A stretch of DNA of 64,000 nucleotides from Belnapia arida (GCF_016773205.1 NZ_JAETWB010000001.1:1054001-1118000), one strand, 5' to 3'; positions 8,056 through 16,471 are shown, numbered from the stretch's first letter. The notes: a model not told the origin generated them from the letters alone. Made by a program: numbers and translations.

Positions 8056-8853
8056 TCAGCCCCCGGCCGCCGGGTTGGAGGCCGCCTTGCGGAAGGCCGC
8101 GGGGAGAGAGCGCGGGCCGGGCCGGTCGAGGCGGAGCCAGCGCAAGGCGGGCGCCTCCGCCGCGATGCGCAGCCAGGCAAGGCGCGGGTTCACCAGCAGC
8201 AGGTCGCCAGCATGCAGCGGCAGGGCGAGGGCCTGGCCAGGCGCCTCCGCCGCGGCCTCCAGCGCGGCAAGGGCCGCCTGCTGGGCGGGGTCAAGCCGCG
8301 TCTCGTTCATCGCTGCCCGGTCCAGATGGCTGAGAAAGACCCCCTCGGCGGTGGAAAAGACCGGCAGCGCGGCCGCCTCGCCATAGGGGAAGTTGCGATG
8401 CAGCACGGCAAGCGCCGCACGGTCCTCCTTCAGCAGCGAATTGTGCAAGGCGGCGGTCGCGACCAGCCTGACGGCGCCCTCGGCCAGACCGCCGAGGCAG
8501 AGGAGCGCCACGGCATCCGCCAGGTCAGCATGGAAGGCGTCCGGGGGGGGGGACTGGGCTTCCGGTAGAGGCTGGCCGAGCAGGCGGCCGAGGGCGATCA
8601 AGGCCGCCTCCGGCTCGGCCAGCAGGTCAAGCTTGAGGCCGCGCAACAGGCAGAAGCCTCGGCCCTCCTCCAGCCGCTCGGCGACTTGCCGCAGTAAGGC
8701 GGTGAGCTGCGGCCGCTGCGCAGCATCGGGCTCGGCGAGCTCGGCCGCGGCTTCGGCGCCGGCCGGGATCATCCAATCGGCTGGGTTGAGGGCGGAGCCG
8801 GCCCAGGCGGCGGGGCCGGCCTGGGGGATGAGGCGGGGGGGCGGCGCTTGCAT
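8056..8853 (-). CDS. Short TauD/TfdA-like protein, probably degenerate
   Basis: This 265-residue protein resembles Fe(II)/2-oxoglutarate dioxygenases of the TauD/TfdA group. It shows RGFCLLRGL, the HxD-type metal motif in FHADLAD followed by LLCLGGL, PVFSTAEGVFLSHLDR, and an Arg in RWLRL where 2-oxoglutarate is normally held. The distal metal His expected in an LHxRT-type stretch is replaced by AWLRI, and about 25 residues usually present before HxD are missing. A run of ten G (8543-8552) lies inside the gene. It may be a non-catalytic or decaying relative. Upstream in-frame codons before the chosen ATG look non-coding. Confidence 0.65.
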   Translation of the reverse strand: MQAPPPRLIPQAGPAAWAGSALNPADWMIPAGAEAAAELAEPDAAQRPQLTALLRQVAERLEEGRGFCLLRGLKLDLLAEPEAALIALGRLLGQPLPEAQSPPPDAFHADLADAVALLCLGGLAEGAVRLVATAALHNSLLKEDRAALAVLHRNFPYGEAAALPVFSTAEGVFLSHLDRAAMNETRLDPAQQAALAALEAAAEAPGQALALPLHAGDLLLVNPRLAWLRIAAEAPALRWLRLDRPGPRSLPAAFRKAASNPAAGG

Positions 8854-8972
8854 GCCACGAAGCCTAGCAGCCGGAAGGCGCGGGCGGCAGGGAGGGCGTA
8901 GCCGCGCAAGGATGCCATTGCCGGATGGCGGCGACGGATACAGGCTCCTCCTCAGCAACCCGGAGATGCCGC

Positions 8973-10106
8973 ATGGACCAGCCCGTCCTCGACCTGCCCT
9001 TCGATGCCGAGGCGATGCTGCCCGGCCTGCGCACCTGGGTGGAATGCGAGAGCCCGACCTTCGACGCCGCCGCCGTCGCCCGCGTGATGGAGATCGCGGC
9101 GCGCGACCTGGCGCTGATGGGGGCGCGGATCGAGACCATCCCTGGCCGGATGGGCTACGGCCCCTGCGTCCGCGCCACCTTCCCGCATCCGAACCCGTCG
9201 CTGCCCGGCGTGCTGGTGATGGGCCACATGGACACCGTTCACCCCGTCGGCACGCTGGAGCCGCTGCCCTGGCGCGTCGAGGGCAACCGGGTCTACGGCC
9301 CCGGGGTCTACGACATGAAGGGCGGCAACTGGATCGCCCTTGAGGCCATCCGCCAGCTCATCCGGGCCGGCATCGCCACAAGCCGGCCGGTGACGGTGCT
9401 GCTGACCAGCGACGAGGAGATCGGCTCGCCCTCGACGCGGGACCTGATCGAGGCGGAGGCGGCGCGCCATGCCGTGGTGCTGGTGCCGGAGCCGGCGCGG
9501 CCGGATGGCGGCGTGGTGACCGGCCGCTACGCCATCGCCCGCTTCAACCTGCGCGCCACCGGCCGGCCGAGCCATGCCGGGGCGCGGCTGGCCGACGGGC
9601 GCAGCGCCATCCGCGAGATGTGCCGGCAGGTGGTGGCGATCGAGGCGCTGACGAATGATGACGTCACCTATTCGGTCGGCGTGATCCATGGCGGGCAGTG
9701 GGTGAACTGCGTGGCGACGCATTGCGATGCGGAAAGCCTCTCCATGGCGAAGCGGCAGGAGGACCTGGACCGCGCCGTCGAGACCATGCTGGCGCTGCGG
9801 CCGACGGGGAACGACGTGCAGCTCGAGGTGCGGCGCGGCGTGACCCGCCCGGTCTGGGAGCCGGATGCGCGAGGGATGGAGCTCTACGGCACGGCGCGGC
9901 GGATCGCGCAGAGCATGGGCTTCGACATCAGCTCGCAGAGCGCGGGTGGCGGCTCGGACGGTAATTTCACCGGGGCGATGGGCATCCCGACGCTCGACGG
10001 GCTCGGCGTGCAGGGCGCCGGCGGGCATACGCTGGAGGAGCACCTGTTGCTCGACAGCCTGGTGCCGCGGGCGAAGTTGCTGGCGGGGCTCCTGCAGGTG
10101 GTGTGA
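8973..10106 (+). CDS. M20 family metallopeptidase, carboxypeptidase G2-like
   Basis: This 377-residue di-zinc hydrolase keeps the ligand set of the CPG2/ArgE/DapE group: GHMDTVHP (His, catalytic Asp), GPGVYDMKGG (bridging Asp), SDEEIGS (catalytic Glu and ligand Glu) and GAGGHTLEEH (C-terminal His). The dimerisation lid (RFNLRATGRPSHAGA) is complete. There is no signal peptide, so it probably acts in the cytoplasm, releasing an amino acid (often Glu) from an N-acyl or amide conjugate. CGGAG precedes the ATG. It is divergent from the TauD/racemase pair with 119 bp between, which suggests shared control. Confidence 0.88.
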   Translation: MDQPVLDLPFDAEAMLPGLRTWVECESPTFDAAAVARVMEIAARDLALMGARIETIPGRMGYGPCVRATFPHPNPSLPGVLVMGHMDTVHPVGTLEPLPWRVEGNRVYGPGVYDMKGGNWIALEAIRQLIRAGIATSRPVTVLLTSDEEIGSPSTRDLIEAEAARHAVVLVPEPARPDGGVVTGRYAIARFNLRATGRPSHAGARLADGRSAIREMCRQVVAIEALTNDDVTYSVGVIHGGQWVNCVATHCDAESLSMAKRQEDLDRAVETMLALRPTGNDVQLEVRRGVTRPVWEPDARGMELYGTARRIAQSMGFDISSQSAGGGSDGNFTGAMGIPTLDGLGVQGAGGHTLEEHLLLDSLVPRAKLLAGLLQVV

Positions 10107-10133
10107 GGCGGCTTAGGCGGCCAGCGCCGCCTC
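10105..10133. terminator. Hairpin covering two convergent stop codons
   Basis: An 8-bp perfect inverted repeat (GAGGCGGC / GCCGCCTC, 13-nt loop) spans the last bases of the M20 gene and the stop and final codons of the GGCT-like gene, which end 6 bp apart. There is no T-tract. It is probably a structural 3'-end signal for both transcripts. Confidence 0.35.
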
Positions 10134-10508
10134 CAGCGGCGCCGGGTCGAAACCGAAGTCGCGGTAGCCCTGGCGCAGCCGCGCCACGTATTCGGCGGAT
10201 GGCGGGCCAGGGCGGAAGGCGAGCTCGTGATAGATCCATGCCTCGCCGCCATCGGGCAGGGCGAGGCGGGCGCGCTCATAGGTGTGCGGGCCCTCGTAGC
10301 GGTCGAGGCTCGCCATGTGCGCTGGCGTCACCTGCCAGAGGCCGATGGGGCAGGCGGCGGCCGGGTCGGGCTCGATGAGGGCGAATCTGCGGAGCACCAG
10401 CCGCCAGCCGGGCAGCAGCAGCCCGCGGGCGACGGTCGCGCCGGGGCAGCGGGCCTGCATCTGTGCATGGGAGAGATTGCTGCCATAGGCGGCGTAGAGT
10501 TCGGGCAT
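10113..10508 (-). CDS. Gamma-glutamylcyclotransferase-like (AIG2/GGCT) protein
   Basis: The 131-residue protein opens with MPELYAAYGSNLSHAQM. The YGSNL motif is the substrate-binding loop of the GGCT fold. LWQVTPAHMASLDRYEG carries the helix with the conserved LDxYE region that holds the catalytic acid. The C-terminal AWIYHELAF strand and a short Tyr/Phe-rich tail complete the small fold. Members cyclise gamma-glutamyl amines to 5-oxoproline, but many bacterial relatives are uncharacterised. A longer frame to 10544 is possible; the ATG used places YGSNL at the usual distance from the N-terminus. Confidence 0.82.
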   Translation of the reverse strand: MPELYAAYGSNLSHAQMQARCPGATVARGLLLPGWRLVLRRFALIEPDPAAACPIGLWQVTPAHMASLDRYEGPHTYERARLALPDGGEAWIYHELAFRPGPPSAEYVARLRQGYRDFGFDPAPLEAALAA

Positions 10509-10573
10509 GGGCGAAGCATTCTGGGCGCGGGCGGCATGGCGCAAGCCCGCGCCGCCGGGATAGAACCCAACCG

Positions 10574-11248
10574 ATGAGCGACATGGCCGGCGACAGCCCG
10601 AAGCAGACCGAACGTCCCGACTGGTCCCGCGCCGAGCGGGCGTTGAAGCATGACCCGATGCTGAAGAAGGTCATCAAGCAGATCGGCCCCTGCACGCTCG
10701 AGCCGGTGACGCGCGAGCCCTATGAGGCGCTGGTGCGCGCCATCGCGCATCAGCAGGTGCATGGCCGGGCGGCGGAGGCGATCCTCGGCCGGCTGCTGGC
10801 GCTGCATCCGGCGCATGCCTTCCCGCCGCCGGAGGCGATCCTGGCGATGGAGGTGGAGGCGATGCGGGGCTGCGGCTTCTCCGGCTCCAAGGTCGCCGCG
10901 ATCCGCGACATCGCCGAAAAATCGGCAGGCGGGCTGGTGCCGACGCGGGAGGCCTGCGCGCGCTACGACGACGCGGCGCTGATCGAGCGGCTGGTAGCCA
11001 TCCGCGGCGTCGGGCGCTGGACGGTGGAGATGCTGCTGATCTTCACGCTGGGGCGGCCGGACGTGCTGCCGGTCGATGATTTCGGCGTGCGGGAGGGGTG
11101 GAAGGTGGCCGCCAGCCTCGAGGCGCAGCCGAAGCCGAAGGAGCTGGCGGCGATCGGCGAGGCCTGGAAGCCCTGGCGCAGCGTCGCCGCCTGGTATCTC
11201 TGGCGCGCGGCGGATGCGGCGAAGCGGAGCGTGTTCAAGCCGCAATAG
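10574..11248 (+). CDS. DNA-3-methyladenine glycosylase, AlkA-like HhH-GPD protein
   Basis: The 224-residue protein removes alkylated purines from DNA. The helix-hairpin-helix is at RGVGRWTVEMLLIF, followed by the catalytic-Asp loop LPVDDFGVREG. AIAHQQVHGRAAEAI is the preceding conserved helix of the HhH-GPD fold. It is shorter than E. coli AlkA (282 residues) because it lacks the N-terminal TBP-like beta domain, as in compact bacterial forms. The Met in MSDMAGDSPKQ was chosen since earlier codons are Arg-rich and run through the divergent gene. It ends 4 bp from the convergent SDR gene. Confidence 0.88.
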   Translation: MSDMAGDSPKQTERPDWSRAERALKHDPMLKKVIKQIGPCTLEPVTREPYEALVRAIAHQQVHGRAAEAILGRLLALHPAHAFPPPEAILAMEVEAMRGCGFSGSKVAAIRDIAEKSAGGLVPTREACARYDDAALIERLVAIRGVGRWTVEMLLIFTLGRPDVLPVDDFGVREGWKVAASLEAQPKPKELAAIGEAWKPWRSVAAWYLWRAADAAKRSVFKPQ

Positions 11249-11252
11249 GGGC

Positions 11253-12233
11253 TCAGCGGGCGGCGTCCTCCCGCGCCATCCGGGCGCGGGCACTGCCGGC
11301 GACACCGGTGCCCTCCGCAACCGGGGCGTAGAGCGAGCCGGAGGTCGGCGGGGCGGGTGCGCCGCTCTCCATCTGGGCACGGTGGACCACGTCGCCGGCG
11401 ATGCGTTCGGCGAGGCCGGGCCAGATGCGCTGGCCGAGGACGGCGCCCTTCGCCTTCCAGCCGACGGCGAGTTCGCTCGTCGGGCGGACGGAGACTCGGA
11501 TGATGGCATCGACCACCTCGTCCGGCCCGTCCATCAGCACCATGCGGGGCGTGCGGCCGCTGTAGTTGCCGGCATGCTGCCAGAAGGGCGTGTCGACCGC
11601 CCAGGGCAGGACGGTCGAGACGGCGATGCGGTCGCCGAGGCCGCCGAGGCGGAGTTCCTGGTTCAGCGCATTGCCCAGGCCGATGACGGCGTGCTTCGTC
11701 GCGCTGTAACTCGCATGGTAGGCGATCGGCACGCGGCCCTCGACCGAGGCGATGTTGACCAGCGTGCCGCCGCCCCGGACGCGGAAGCGGCGCAGCGCGG
11801 CGTGGCTGCCGTAGATGACGCCCTTCAGGTTCACGTCGACGACGCGGGCGTGGTCCTCGACGGGAATCTCCTCGAAGCGGCCGATGCTGGCGACGGCGGC
11901 GTTGTTCACCCAGACATCGATGCGGCCGAAGCGGGCCTCGGCCGCCGCGGCCAGGGCCTCGACCTGGTCGGGCTGGCTGACGTCGGTCGGGACGACGAGG
12001 GCTTGGCCGCCGGCAGCGCGGATCTCGCCGGCCACCTCCTCCAGCACCGCGGCGCGACGGGCGGCGAGGACGACGTTCCCCCCCTGCGCGCCGACGCGCG
12101 TGGCGACGCCGCGGCCGAACCCGCTGGAGGCGCCGGTGACGACATAGGTGCGGTTGGCGATCTCCTCCCGCCCTGGCTGGCTGGCGCAGGCGGCGAGGAG
12201 AAAGGCGAGGAGCATGATAAGTGGTCTGGACAA
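11253..12233 (-). CDS. SDR oxidoreductase with a lipoprotein signal
   Basis: The 326-residue protein begins MSRPLIMLLAFLLAACASQP, a lipoprotein signal with lipobox LAAC and no Asp after the Cys. It continues as a complete classical SDR: TGASSGFG cofactor loop, NNAA, catalytic Ser (NIASVEG) and YSATK. About 60 extra residues with two Ala/Pro-rich stretches follow the fold. A nucleotide-dependent enzyme on the envelope is odd, because NAD(P) is cytoplasmic. The first codon is TTG with AAAGG upstream; an ATG at 12215 would shorten the signal to MLLAFLLAACAS. SDR assignment is firm, location is inferred. Confidence 0.85.
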   Translation of the reverse strand: MSRPLIMLLAFLLAACASQPGREEIANRTYVVTGASSGFGRGVATRVGAQGGNVVLAARRAAVLEEVAGEIRAAGGQALVVPTDVSQPDQVEALAAAAEARFGRIDVWVNNAAVASIGRFEEIPVEDHARVVDVNLKGVIYGSHAALRRFRVRGGGTLVNIASVEGRVPIAYHASYSATKHAVIGLGNALNQELRLGGLGDRIAVSTVLPWAVDTPFWQHAGNYSGRTPRMVLMDGPDEVVDAIIRVSVRPTSELAVGWKAKGAVLGQRIWPGLAERIAGDVVHRAQMESGAPAPPTSGSLYAPVAEGTGVAGSARARMAREDAAR

Positions 12234-12364
12234 GGCGGCCGGACCTTTGGCAGGGCTGCGGCCTCAACCGGTCCCGTGGGCGCCCGTTCCCGGCTTGGGC
12301 GGGCGAATGGTGCTTTTCAGGGCGGCCATCCCATGCCATTCGAGCGCCAGTGCAGCGGCTTCGC

Positions 12365-12392
12365 TTTTCAGCAAGGCGCGAGAGCCTAGATT
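12365..12392 (+). promoter_or_regulatory. Possible sigma-70-type promoter for the metallophosphoesterase gene
   Basis: TTTTCA, a 16-bp spacer and TAGATT lie about 40 bp before the ATG at 12434, in one of the few AT-richer patches of this region. Both hexamers are imperfect matches to the consensus. It is offered as a candidate only. Confidence 0.25.
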
Positions 12393-12433
12393 AGGGGCTG
12401 CCCGCGCAGCGCGGGGTTTGGACAGGACCAGGC

Positions 12434-13378
12434 ATGACGACGGAAGTGGCAGCCTTTGCCGGCCTCCCGGCCGGCGCGGAGTCCCGGCCGGAGGCCCTGG
12501 CGCGCACGGCGCCGGCGCGGCGGCCGGGCCGGCGCCGGTTGCTCGGCTGGCTCGGCGCCCATCGGCGCGGCGGGGCGCATGAGCCGCGGCTGGAGCTGGT
12601 CCGCTACCGCCTGGCCCCGCCGAGCTGGCCGCGGGACCTGCCTCTCTCCATCGTCATCATCGCCGACCCGCATGCCGGCGGGCCGCAGACGCCGGTCGAG
12701 CACTTGGCGCGCGCGGTCGGCATGGCGAATGGGCTGCGGCCGGACCTTGTGGTCCTGCTGGGCGATTACCTGGCGGATGGGCGCTTCATCGCCGAACGGC
12801 CGACCATGCGGCAGGTGGCGGAGATCCTGGCGGGGTTGCATGCGCCGCTCGGGGTGCATGCGGTGCTCGGCAACCATGACTGGTGGGAATGCCCGGCGGC
12901 CCAGGCTGGCCTGCGGATGCTGCCTGAGGCGGCGGAAGCCTTCGCCGCTGCCGGGCTGCCCGTCATGCACAACGACCTTCGCCGGCTGATGCATCATGGA
13001 CGGGAGGTGTGGCTGGCGGGCCTCGGAAGCCAGTGGGCCTATCGACGCGGTGGTGCCATCCATGGGGCGCATGACCTGGAGGGGACGCTCGCCGGCATCC
13101 CCGAGGGTGCGCCGAGCATCCTGCTGGCGCATGAGCCCGATATCTTCCCGAGCGTACCCGAGCATGTGGGGGTGACGCTTTCGGGGCACACCCATGGCGG
13201 GCAGGTGCGGCTGCGGGGCTATTCGCCGCTGGTCCCAAGCCGTTACGGCAACCGCTACGCCTATGGAGCGGTGGAGGAGGAGGGGCGGCACCTCGTCGTC
13301 TCCGGCGGGATCGGCAACTCGGCGCTGCCGATCCGGTTTGGGATGCCGCCGGAGGTCACGCTGGTCGAACTCGCCTGA
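12434..13378 (+). CDS. Calcineurin-type metallophosphoesterase (YkuE/YaeI-like)
   Basis: This 314-residue dinuclear phosphoesterase shows the metal ligands in order: DPH (ADPHAGG, near residue 77), GDY, GNHD, a single His (LAHEPD) and GHTHGGQ. The closing GHTHGGQxRL and the PSRYGNRYAYG region match the group of YkuE and YaeI, some members of which act on lipid A precursors. The N-terminal 60 residues are Arg/Ala-rich with no clear membrane helix, unlike many relatives that carry a signal anchor. Substrate unknown. Confidence 0.87.
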   Translation: MTTEVAAFAGLPAGAESRPEALARTAPARRPGRRRLLGWLGAHRRGGAHEPRLELVRYRLAPPSWPRDLPLSIVIIADPHAGGPQTPVEHLARAVGMANGLRPDLVVLLGDYLADGRFIAERPTMRQVAEILAGLHAPLGVHAVLGNHDWWECPAAQAGLRMLPEAAEAFAAAGLPVMHNDLRRLMHHGREVWLAGLGSQWAYRRGGAIHGAHDLEGTLAGIPEGAPSILLAHEPDIFPSVPEHVGVTLSGHTHGGQVRLRGYSPLVPSRYGNRYAYGAVEEEGRHLVVSGGIGNSALPIRFGMPPEVTLVELA

Positions 13379-13457
13379 AGCCTGGCGGACCATCGCGGCA
13401 GGGACCGGCGCAGGCATCCGCCCTACCGGCCTGTATCCGGCGGCTGCCCTGCGAGGC

Positions 13458-15140
13458 TCAAGCCCCCGCCACCGCCTTGCCGGTCACCATGGCGCCGTCT
13501 TCGGCCGCGGCGGCTTCCATCGCCTTCCGGCGCTTGGCATCCTCCCGCTTTTGACCTTCGGTTCGGTCGTCGCCCAGCACCTGCCGCACCCGGAGCTCCT
13601 CGAGATCGAGTTCCTGCTCCAGCTTCACCAGCCCCTCCTCGTCGAGATGCCCGGACTGGTAATGCGCGATGAGCTGCTGCCGCGAGGCCTCCAGCGCCGC
13701 CAGCCGGATGCGCCGCCGTGCGACTCGCTCGGCGATCGCCGCCCCCTGGTTCGTCGCCGTCCGGTGAAGGTGCCCCGCCCGGTCGCGGAATTCGTGCACC
13801 AGGTCGGCGGCAATGGCGCCTTCCAGCGGGTCTTCCATCCGCCGCTCGATCTCGGCCAGCGCCGCCACGGCGAGCAGCCGGCGCCCTTCCGCCTCCTCCG
13901 GGTTCACCCCGTTCGGATGAGGAGGCAGCGTCACGCCGAGGCGCTGGATCACCCATTCCAGCGTCGTTCCCTGCAGCACCAGCGTCGCCAGGATGGCGGT
14001 GAAGGCAAGGAAGACGATCAGGTCGCGCTCGGGAAATTCCATCGGCAGGGCCAGCGCCGCGGCGAGGCTGACCACGCCCCGCATCCCCGCCCAGCCGATG
14101 ATCGTGATGTGCCGCCAGTCCGGCATCGGGTTCCGCCGCCGCAGGGCCGGGATGCGCCGCGGAAGCCAGCTCGCGAGGAACACCCATAGGAAGCGCCCGA
14201 CGATCAGCGCCAGCGCGATGCCACCGGCGATGCCGGCGAGGCTCAGCATCCCGCGCCCGGCGATCCGCTCCAGCACATGGTTGAGCTGGAGGCCGATCAG
14301 CAGGAAGACTAGGCTGTTCAGGATGAACTCGACGAAACGCCAAACCACGCTCGTCGTGACGCGCGAATTATAGCTGAAGATGGTGTGTTGCGCCCGGCCG
14401 AAGGCCAGGCCCGTCGTCACCACCGCCATGACGCCCGAGACATGCAGCGCCTCCCCCGCCAGGTAGGAGGCATAGGCGGCGAGGAAGCCCGTCGTCGTCT
14501 CCAGCATGGTGTCGTCGAGTCGGGGCAACACCCAAAGCGCGACGCGGCCCACCAGCCAGCCCACGACGATCCCGCCAAGGCCAAGCACGAGGAAGCTGGC
14601 CACCCCGCTCGCCGCGCCCAGCGTACCGCTCGCCAGCGCCGCCGCGACCGCCAGCTTGTAGAGCACGAGCGAGGAGGCGTCGTTGATGAGGCTCTCCCCC
14701 TCGAGGACGGTGACGATGCGCCGCGGCAGCCGCAGCCTTTGCAGTATGGCACCGGCGGCCACCGCATCCGGCGGCGCGACGATGGCGCCCAAGGCAAGGG
14801 CCGCCGCCCAGGGCAGCTCCGGCACCAGCCAGCGCGCCACCGCGCCGATCAGGAAGGCGGTGAAGATCACCGCCCCCACCGCCAGCAGCAGGATCGGCCC
14901 GAGATTGCTGCGGAAGGCCCGCCAATCCGTCCGGTAGGCGCTGACCTGCAGCAGCGGCGGCAGGAAGAAGGCGAGCGCGAGGTCCGGGTCCAGCCGCAGC
15001 TCCGGCACGGCGGGGATGAGCGCCAGCACCATCCCGCCCAGGACGAGAATGATGGCGTAGGGCAGGTTCAGCCGCCGCGCGAGCAGCGCGAAGCCGATGC
15101 AGGCACCGATCAGGGCCAGAAGCAGTTCGACGAGGTCCAT
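13458..15140 (-). CDS. Na+/H+ antiporter, CPA1 family
   Basis: The 560-residue protein has about 12 membrane helices in residues 1-400 and a long Arg/Glu-rich cytoplasmic C-terminal tail. The ion-binding region is visible as ALGAIVAPPDAVAAGAI (Asp of the PPDA motif) and LEGESLINDASSLVLYK (ND pair), both diagnostic of bacterial NhaP/YjcE-type exchangers. It exchanges cytoplasmic Na+ (or K+) for protons. The tail (after residue 430) contains predicted coiled-coil helices of unknown role. It converges with the metallophosphoesterase gene. Confidence 0.93.
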   Translation of the reverse strand: MDLVELLLALIGACIGFALLARRLNLPYAIILVLGGMVLALIPAVPELRLDPDLALAFFLPPLLQVSAYRTDWRAFRSNLGPILLLAVGAVIFTAFLIGAVARWLVPELPWAAALALGAIVAPPDAVAAGAILQRLRLPRRIVTVLEGESLINDASSLVLYKLAVAAALASGTLGAASGVASFLVLGLGGIVVGWLVGRVALWVLPRLDDTMLETTTGFLAAYASYLAGEALHVSGVMAVVTTGLAFGRAQHTIFSYNSRVTTSVVWRFVEFILNSLVFLLIGLQLNHVLERIAGRGMLSLAGIAGGIALALIVGRFLWVFLASWLPRRIPALRRRNPMPDWRHITIIGWAGMRGVVSLAAALALPMEFPERDLIVFLAFTAILATLVLQGTTLEWVIQRLGVTLPPHPNGVNPEEAEGRRLLAVAALAEIERRMEDPLEGAIAADLVHEFRDRAGHLHRTATNQGAAIAERVARRRIRLAALEASRQQLIAHYQSGHLDEEGLVKLEQELDLEELRVRQVLGDDRTEGQKREDAKRRKAMEAAAAEDGAMVTGKAVAGA

Positions 15141-15185
15141 GCCCTGCTTCTACCCGCCCAATCGGCCCGGTTGCGAGAGGGTCGC

Positions 15186-16160
15186 ATGGCCTCCCATCTC
15201 TCCGGGGCCATGCTCGACTCCCTGCCGCCCCCGGACTCCCACCTGCTCGATGCCTATTCCCGTGCCGTGACCGCGGCGGTGGAGCGCGCCGGCCCCGCCG
15301 TGCTGCATGTTGCGGTACGCGGCCGGCGCGGACAGGGGGCCGGCTCCGGCGTCACCGTCTCGCCCGACGGGCTGGTGCTGACCAATGCCCATGTCGTCGC
15401 CGGTGCCGAGGCGGTGCAGGTGACAACCGCAGAGGGCCGCCCGATGCCCGCCCGTCTGCTCGGCGAGGATCGCGACACCGACCTTGCGCTGCTCCGCGCC
15501 GAGGCCCCGGCGGCGCTCCCTACCGCCGAGCTTGGCGATTCCGCGACGCTCCGCGTCGGTCAGCTTGCGATCGCCATCGGCAATCCGCTCGGCTTCTCCT
15601 CGACGGTGACGGCCGGGGTGGTGAGCGCCCTCGGCCGCAGCCTCGCCGGGCGCGGTGGCCGCCCCATCGAGGATCTGGTGCAGACCGATGCCGCGCTGAA
15701 CCCCGGCAATTCCGGCGGTGCGCTGGTGGACAGCGCGGGCCGGGTGATCGGCATTAACACGGCGATCATCGCCGGCGCCCAGGGCCTTTGCTTCGCGGTG
15801 GCCGCCAACACGGCGCAGCTTGTGCTGGGCGAGCTGGTGCGCTTCGGCCGCGTCCGCCGCGCCAGCCTCGGCCTGACCGGCCAGCGCGAGGCCGTCCCCC
15901 GCCGCCTGGCCCGCGCCGCCGGGATCGAGCAGGACACCGGCGTCCTTGTCACCGCTCTGCAGCCCGACGGTCCTGCCGCCCACGCCGGCCTTGCCCCCGG
16001 CGACCTCATCCTCCGCATCGGCGGCAAGCCGGTGACCGGTATCGATGCGCTGCTGCGCTGGCTCACCGCCGAGCGCGTCGGCGAGCCGGCGGAGGTGCTG
16101 GTCCTCCGCCGCGGCGACCCACGCCGCTTCCGCCTCGTACCCGGGGAGCGCGGCGGCTAG
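15186..16160 (+). CDS. HtrA/DegP-like serine protease with one PDZ domain, no signal peptide
   Basis: The 324-residue protein has a trypsin-like domain with His69 (TNAHVV), Asp99 (DRDTDLALL) and Ser176 (NPGNSGGAL), then one PDZ domain (about 235-320, GVLVTALQPDGPAA). HtrA proteins normally face the periplasm, but the N-terminus MASHLSGAMLDSLPPPDSH has no signal peptide or anchor. GAGAGG five nt before the ATG at 15186 supports this start, and earlier sequence belongs to the antiporter promoter. It may be cytoplasmic. The stop overlaps the heme-oxygenase stop in a shared CTAG. Confidence 0.88.
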   Translation: MASHLSGAMLDSLPPPDSHLLDAYSRAVTAAVERAGPAVLHVAVRGRRGQGAGSGVTVSPDGLVLTNAHVVAGAEAVQVTTAEGRPMPARLLGEDRDTDLALLRAEAPAALPTAELGDSATLRVGQLAIAIGNPLGFSSTVTAGVVSALGRSLAGRGGRPIEDLVQTDAALNPGNSGGALVDSAGRVIGINTAIIAGAQGLCFAVAANTAQLVLGELVRFGRVRRASLGLTGQREAVPRRLARAAGIEQDTGVLVTALQPDGPAAHAGLAPGDLILRIGGKPVTGIDALLRWLTAERVGEPAEVLVLRRGDPRRFRLVPGERGG

Positions 16161-16471
16161 CCCTTCAGCGTCTGGATCGGCTCGAACCCCTCGAACTCCG
16201 GATGGCCGAGATAGAGCGGCCGCGTTCCGCCCGCGCTGCGGTGTGCCATTCGGAAAGCCTCGGATTTCGTCCAGTCCTCGAAAGCCTCCCGGCTCGCCCA
16301 GATGGTGTGCGAGGCGTAGAGGGTGTGGTCCTCCTTCCGCGGCCCGCGCAGCAGGTGGAATTCCACGAAGCCCGGCACGGTGCTGAGCTTCGAATCGCGC
16401 GAGAGCCAGAGCTCCTCGAAATCGGCCTCGGCGCCCGGCATGACGCGGAAGCGGTTCATGGCGATGAACAT
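16157..16471 (-). CDS. IsdG/HmuQ-type heme-degrading monooxygenase (ABM fold)
   Basis: The 104-residue ferredoxin-like protein starts MFIAMNRFRV. The three residues that define IsdG/IsdI-type heme oxygenases fall at the expected places: Asn6, Trp67 and His77 (DWTKSEAFRMAHR). The GFVEFHLLRGP strand is also typical of the alphaproteobacterial HmuQ group. Such enzymes ruffle and cleave heme to free iron. No heme receptor, hmuTUV or Fur-type gene is nearby, so its heme source is unclear. It precedes the SDR's downstream end by 17 bp, and both may be one unit. Confidence 0.82.
   Translation of the reverse strand: MFIAMNRFRVMPGAEADFEELWLSRDSKLSTVPGFVEFHLLRGPRKEDHTLYASHTIWASREAFEDWTKSEAFRMAHRSAGGTRPLYLGHPEFEGFEPIQTLKG

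Noticed and set aside
13379-13457. Terminator between the metallophosphoesterase and antiporter genes
   Set aside because: Only scattered short complementary segments; no continuous stem of 6 bp or more and no T-run.
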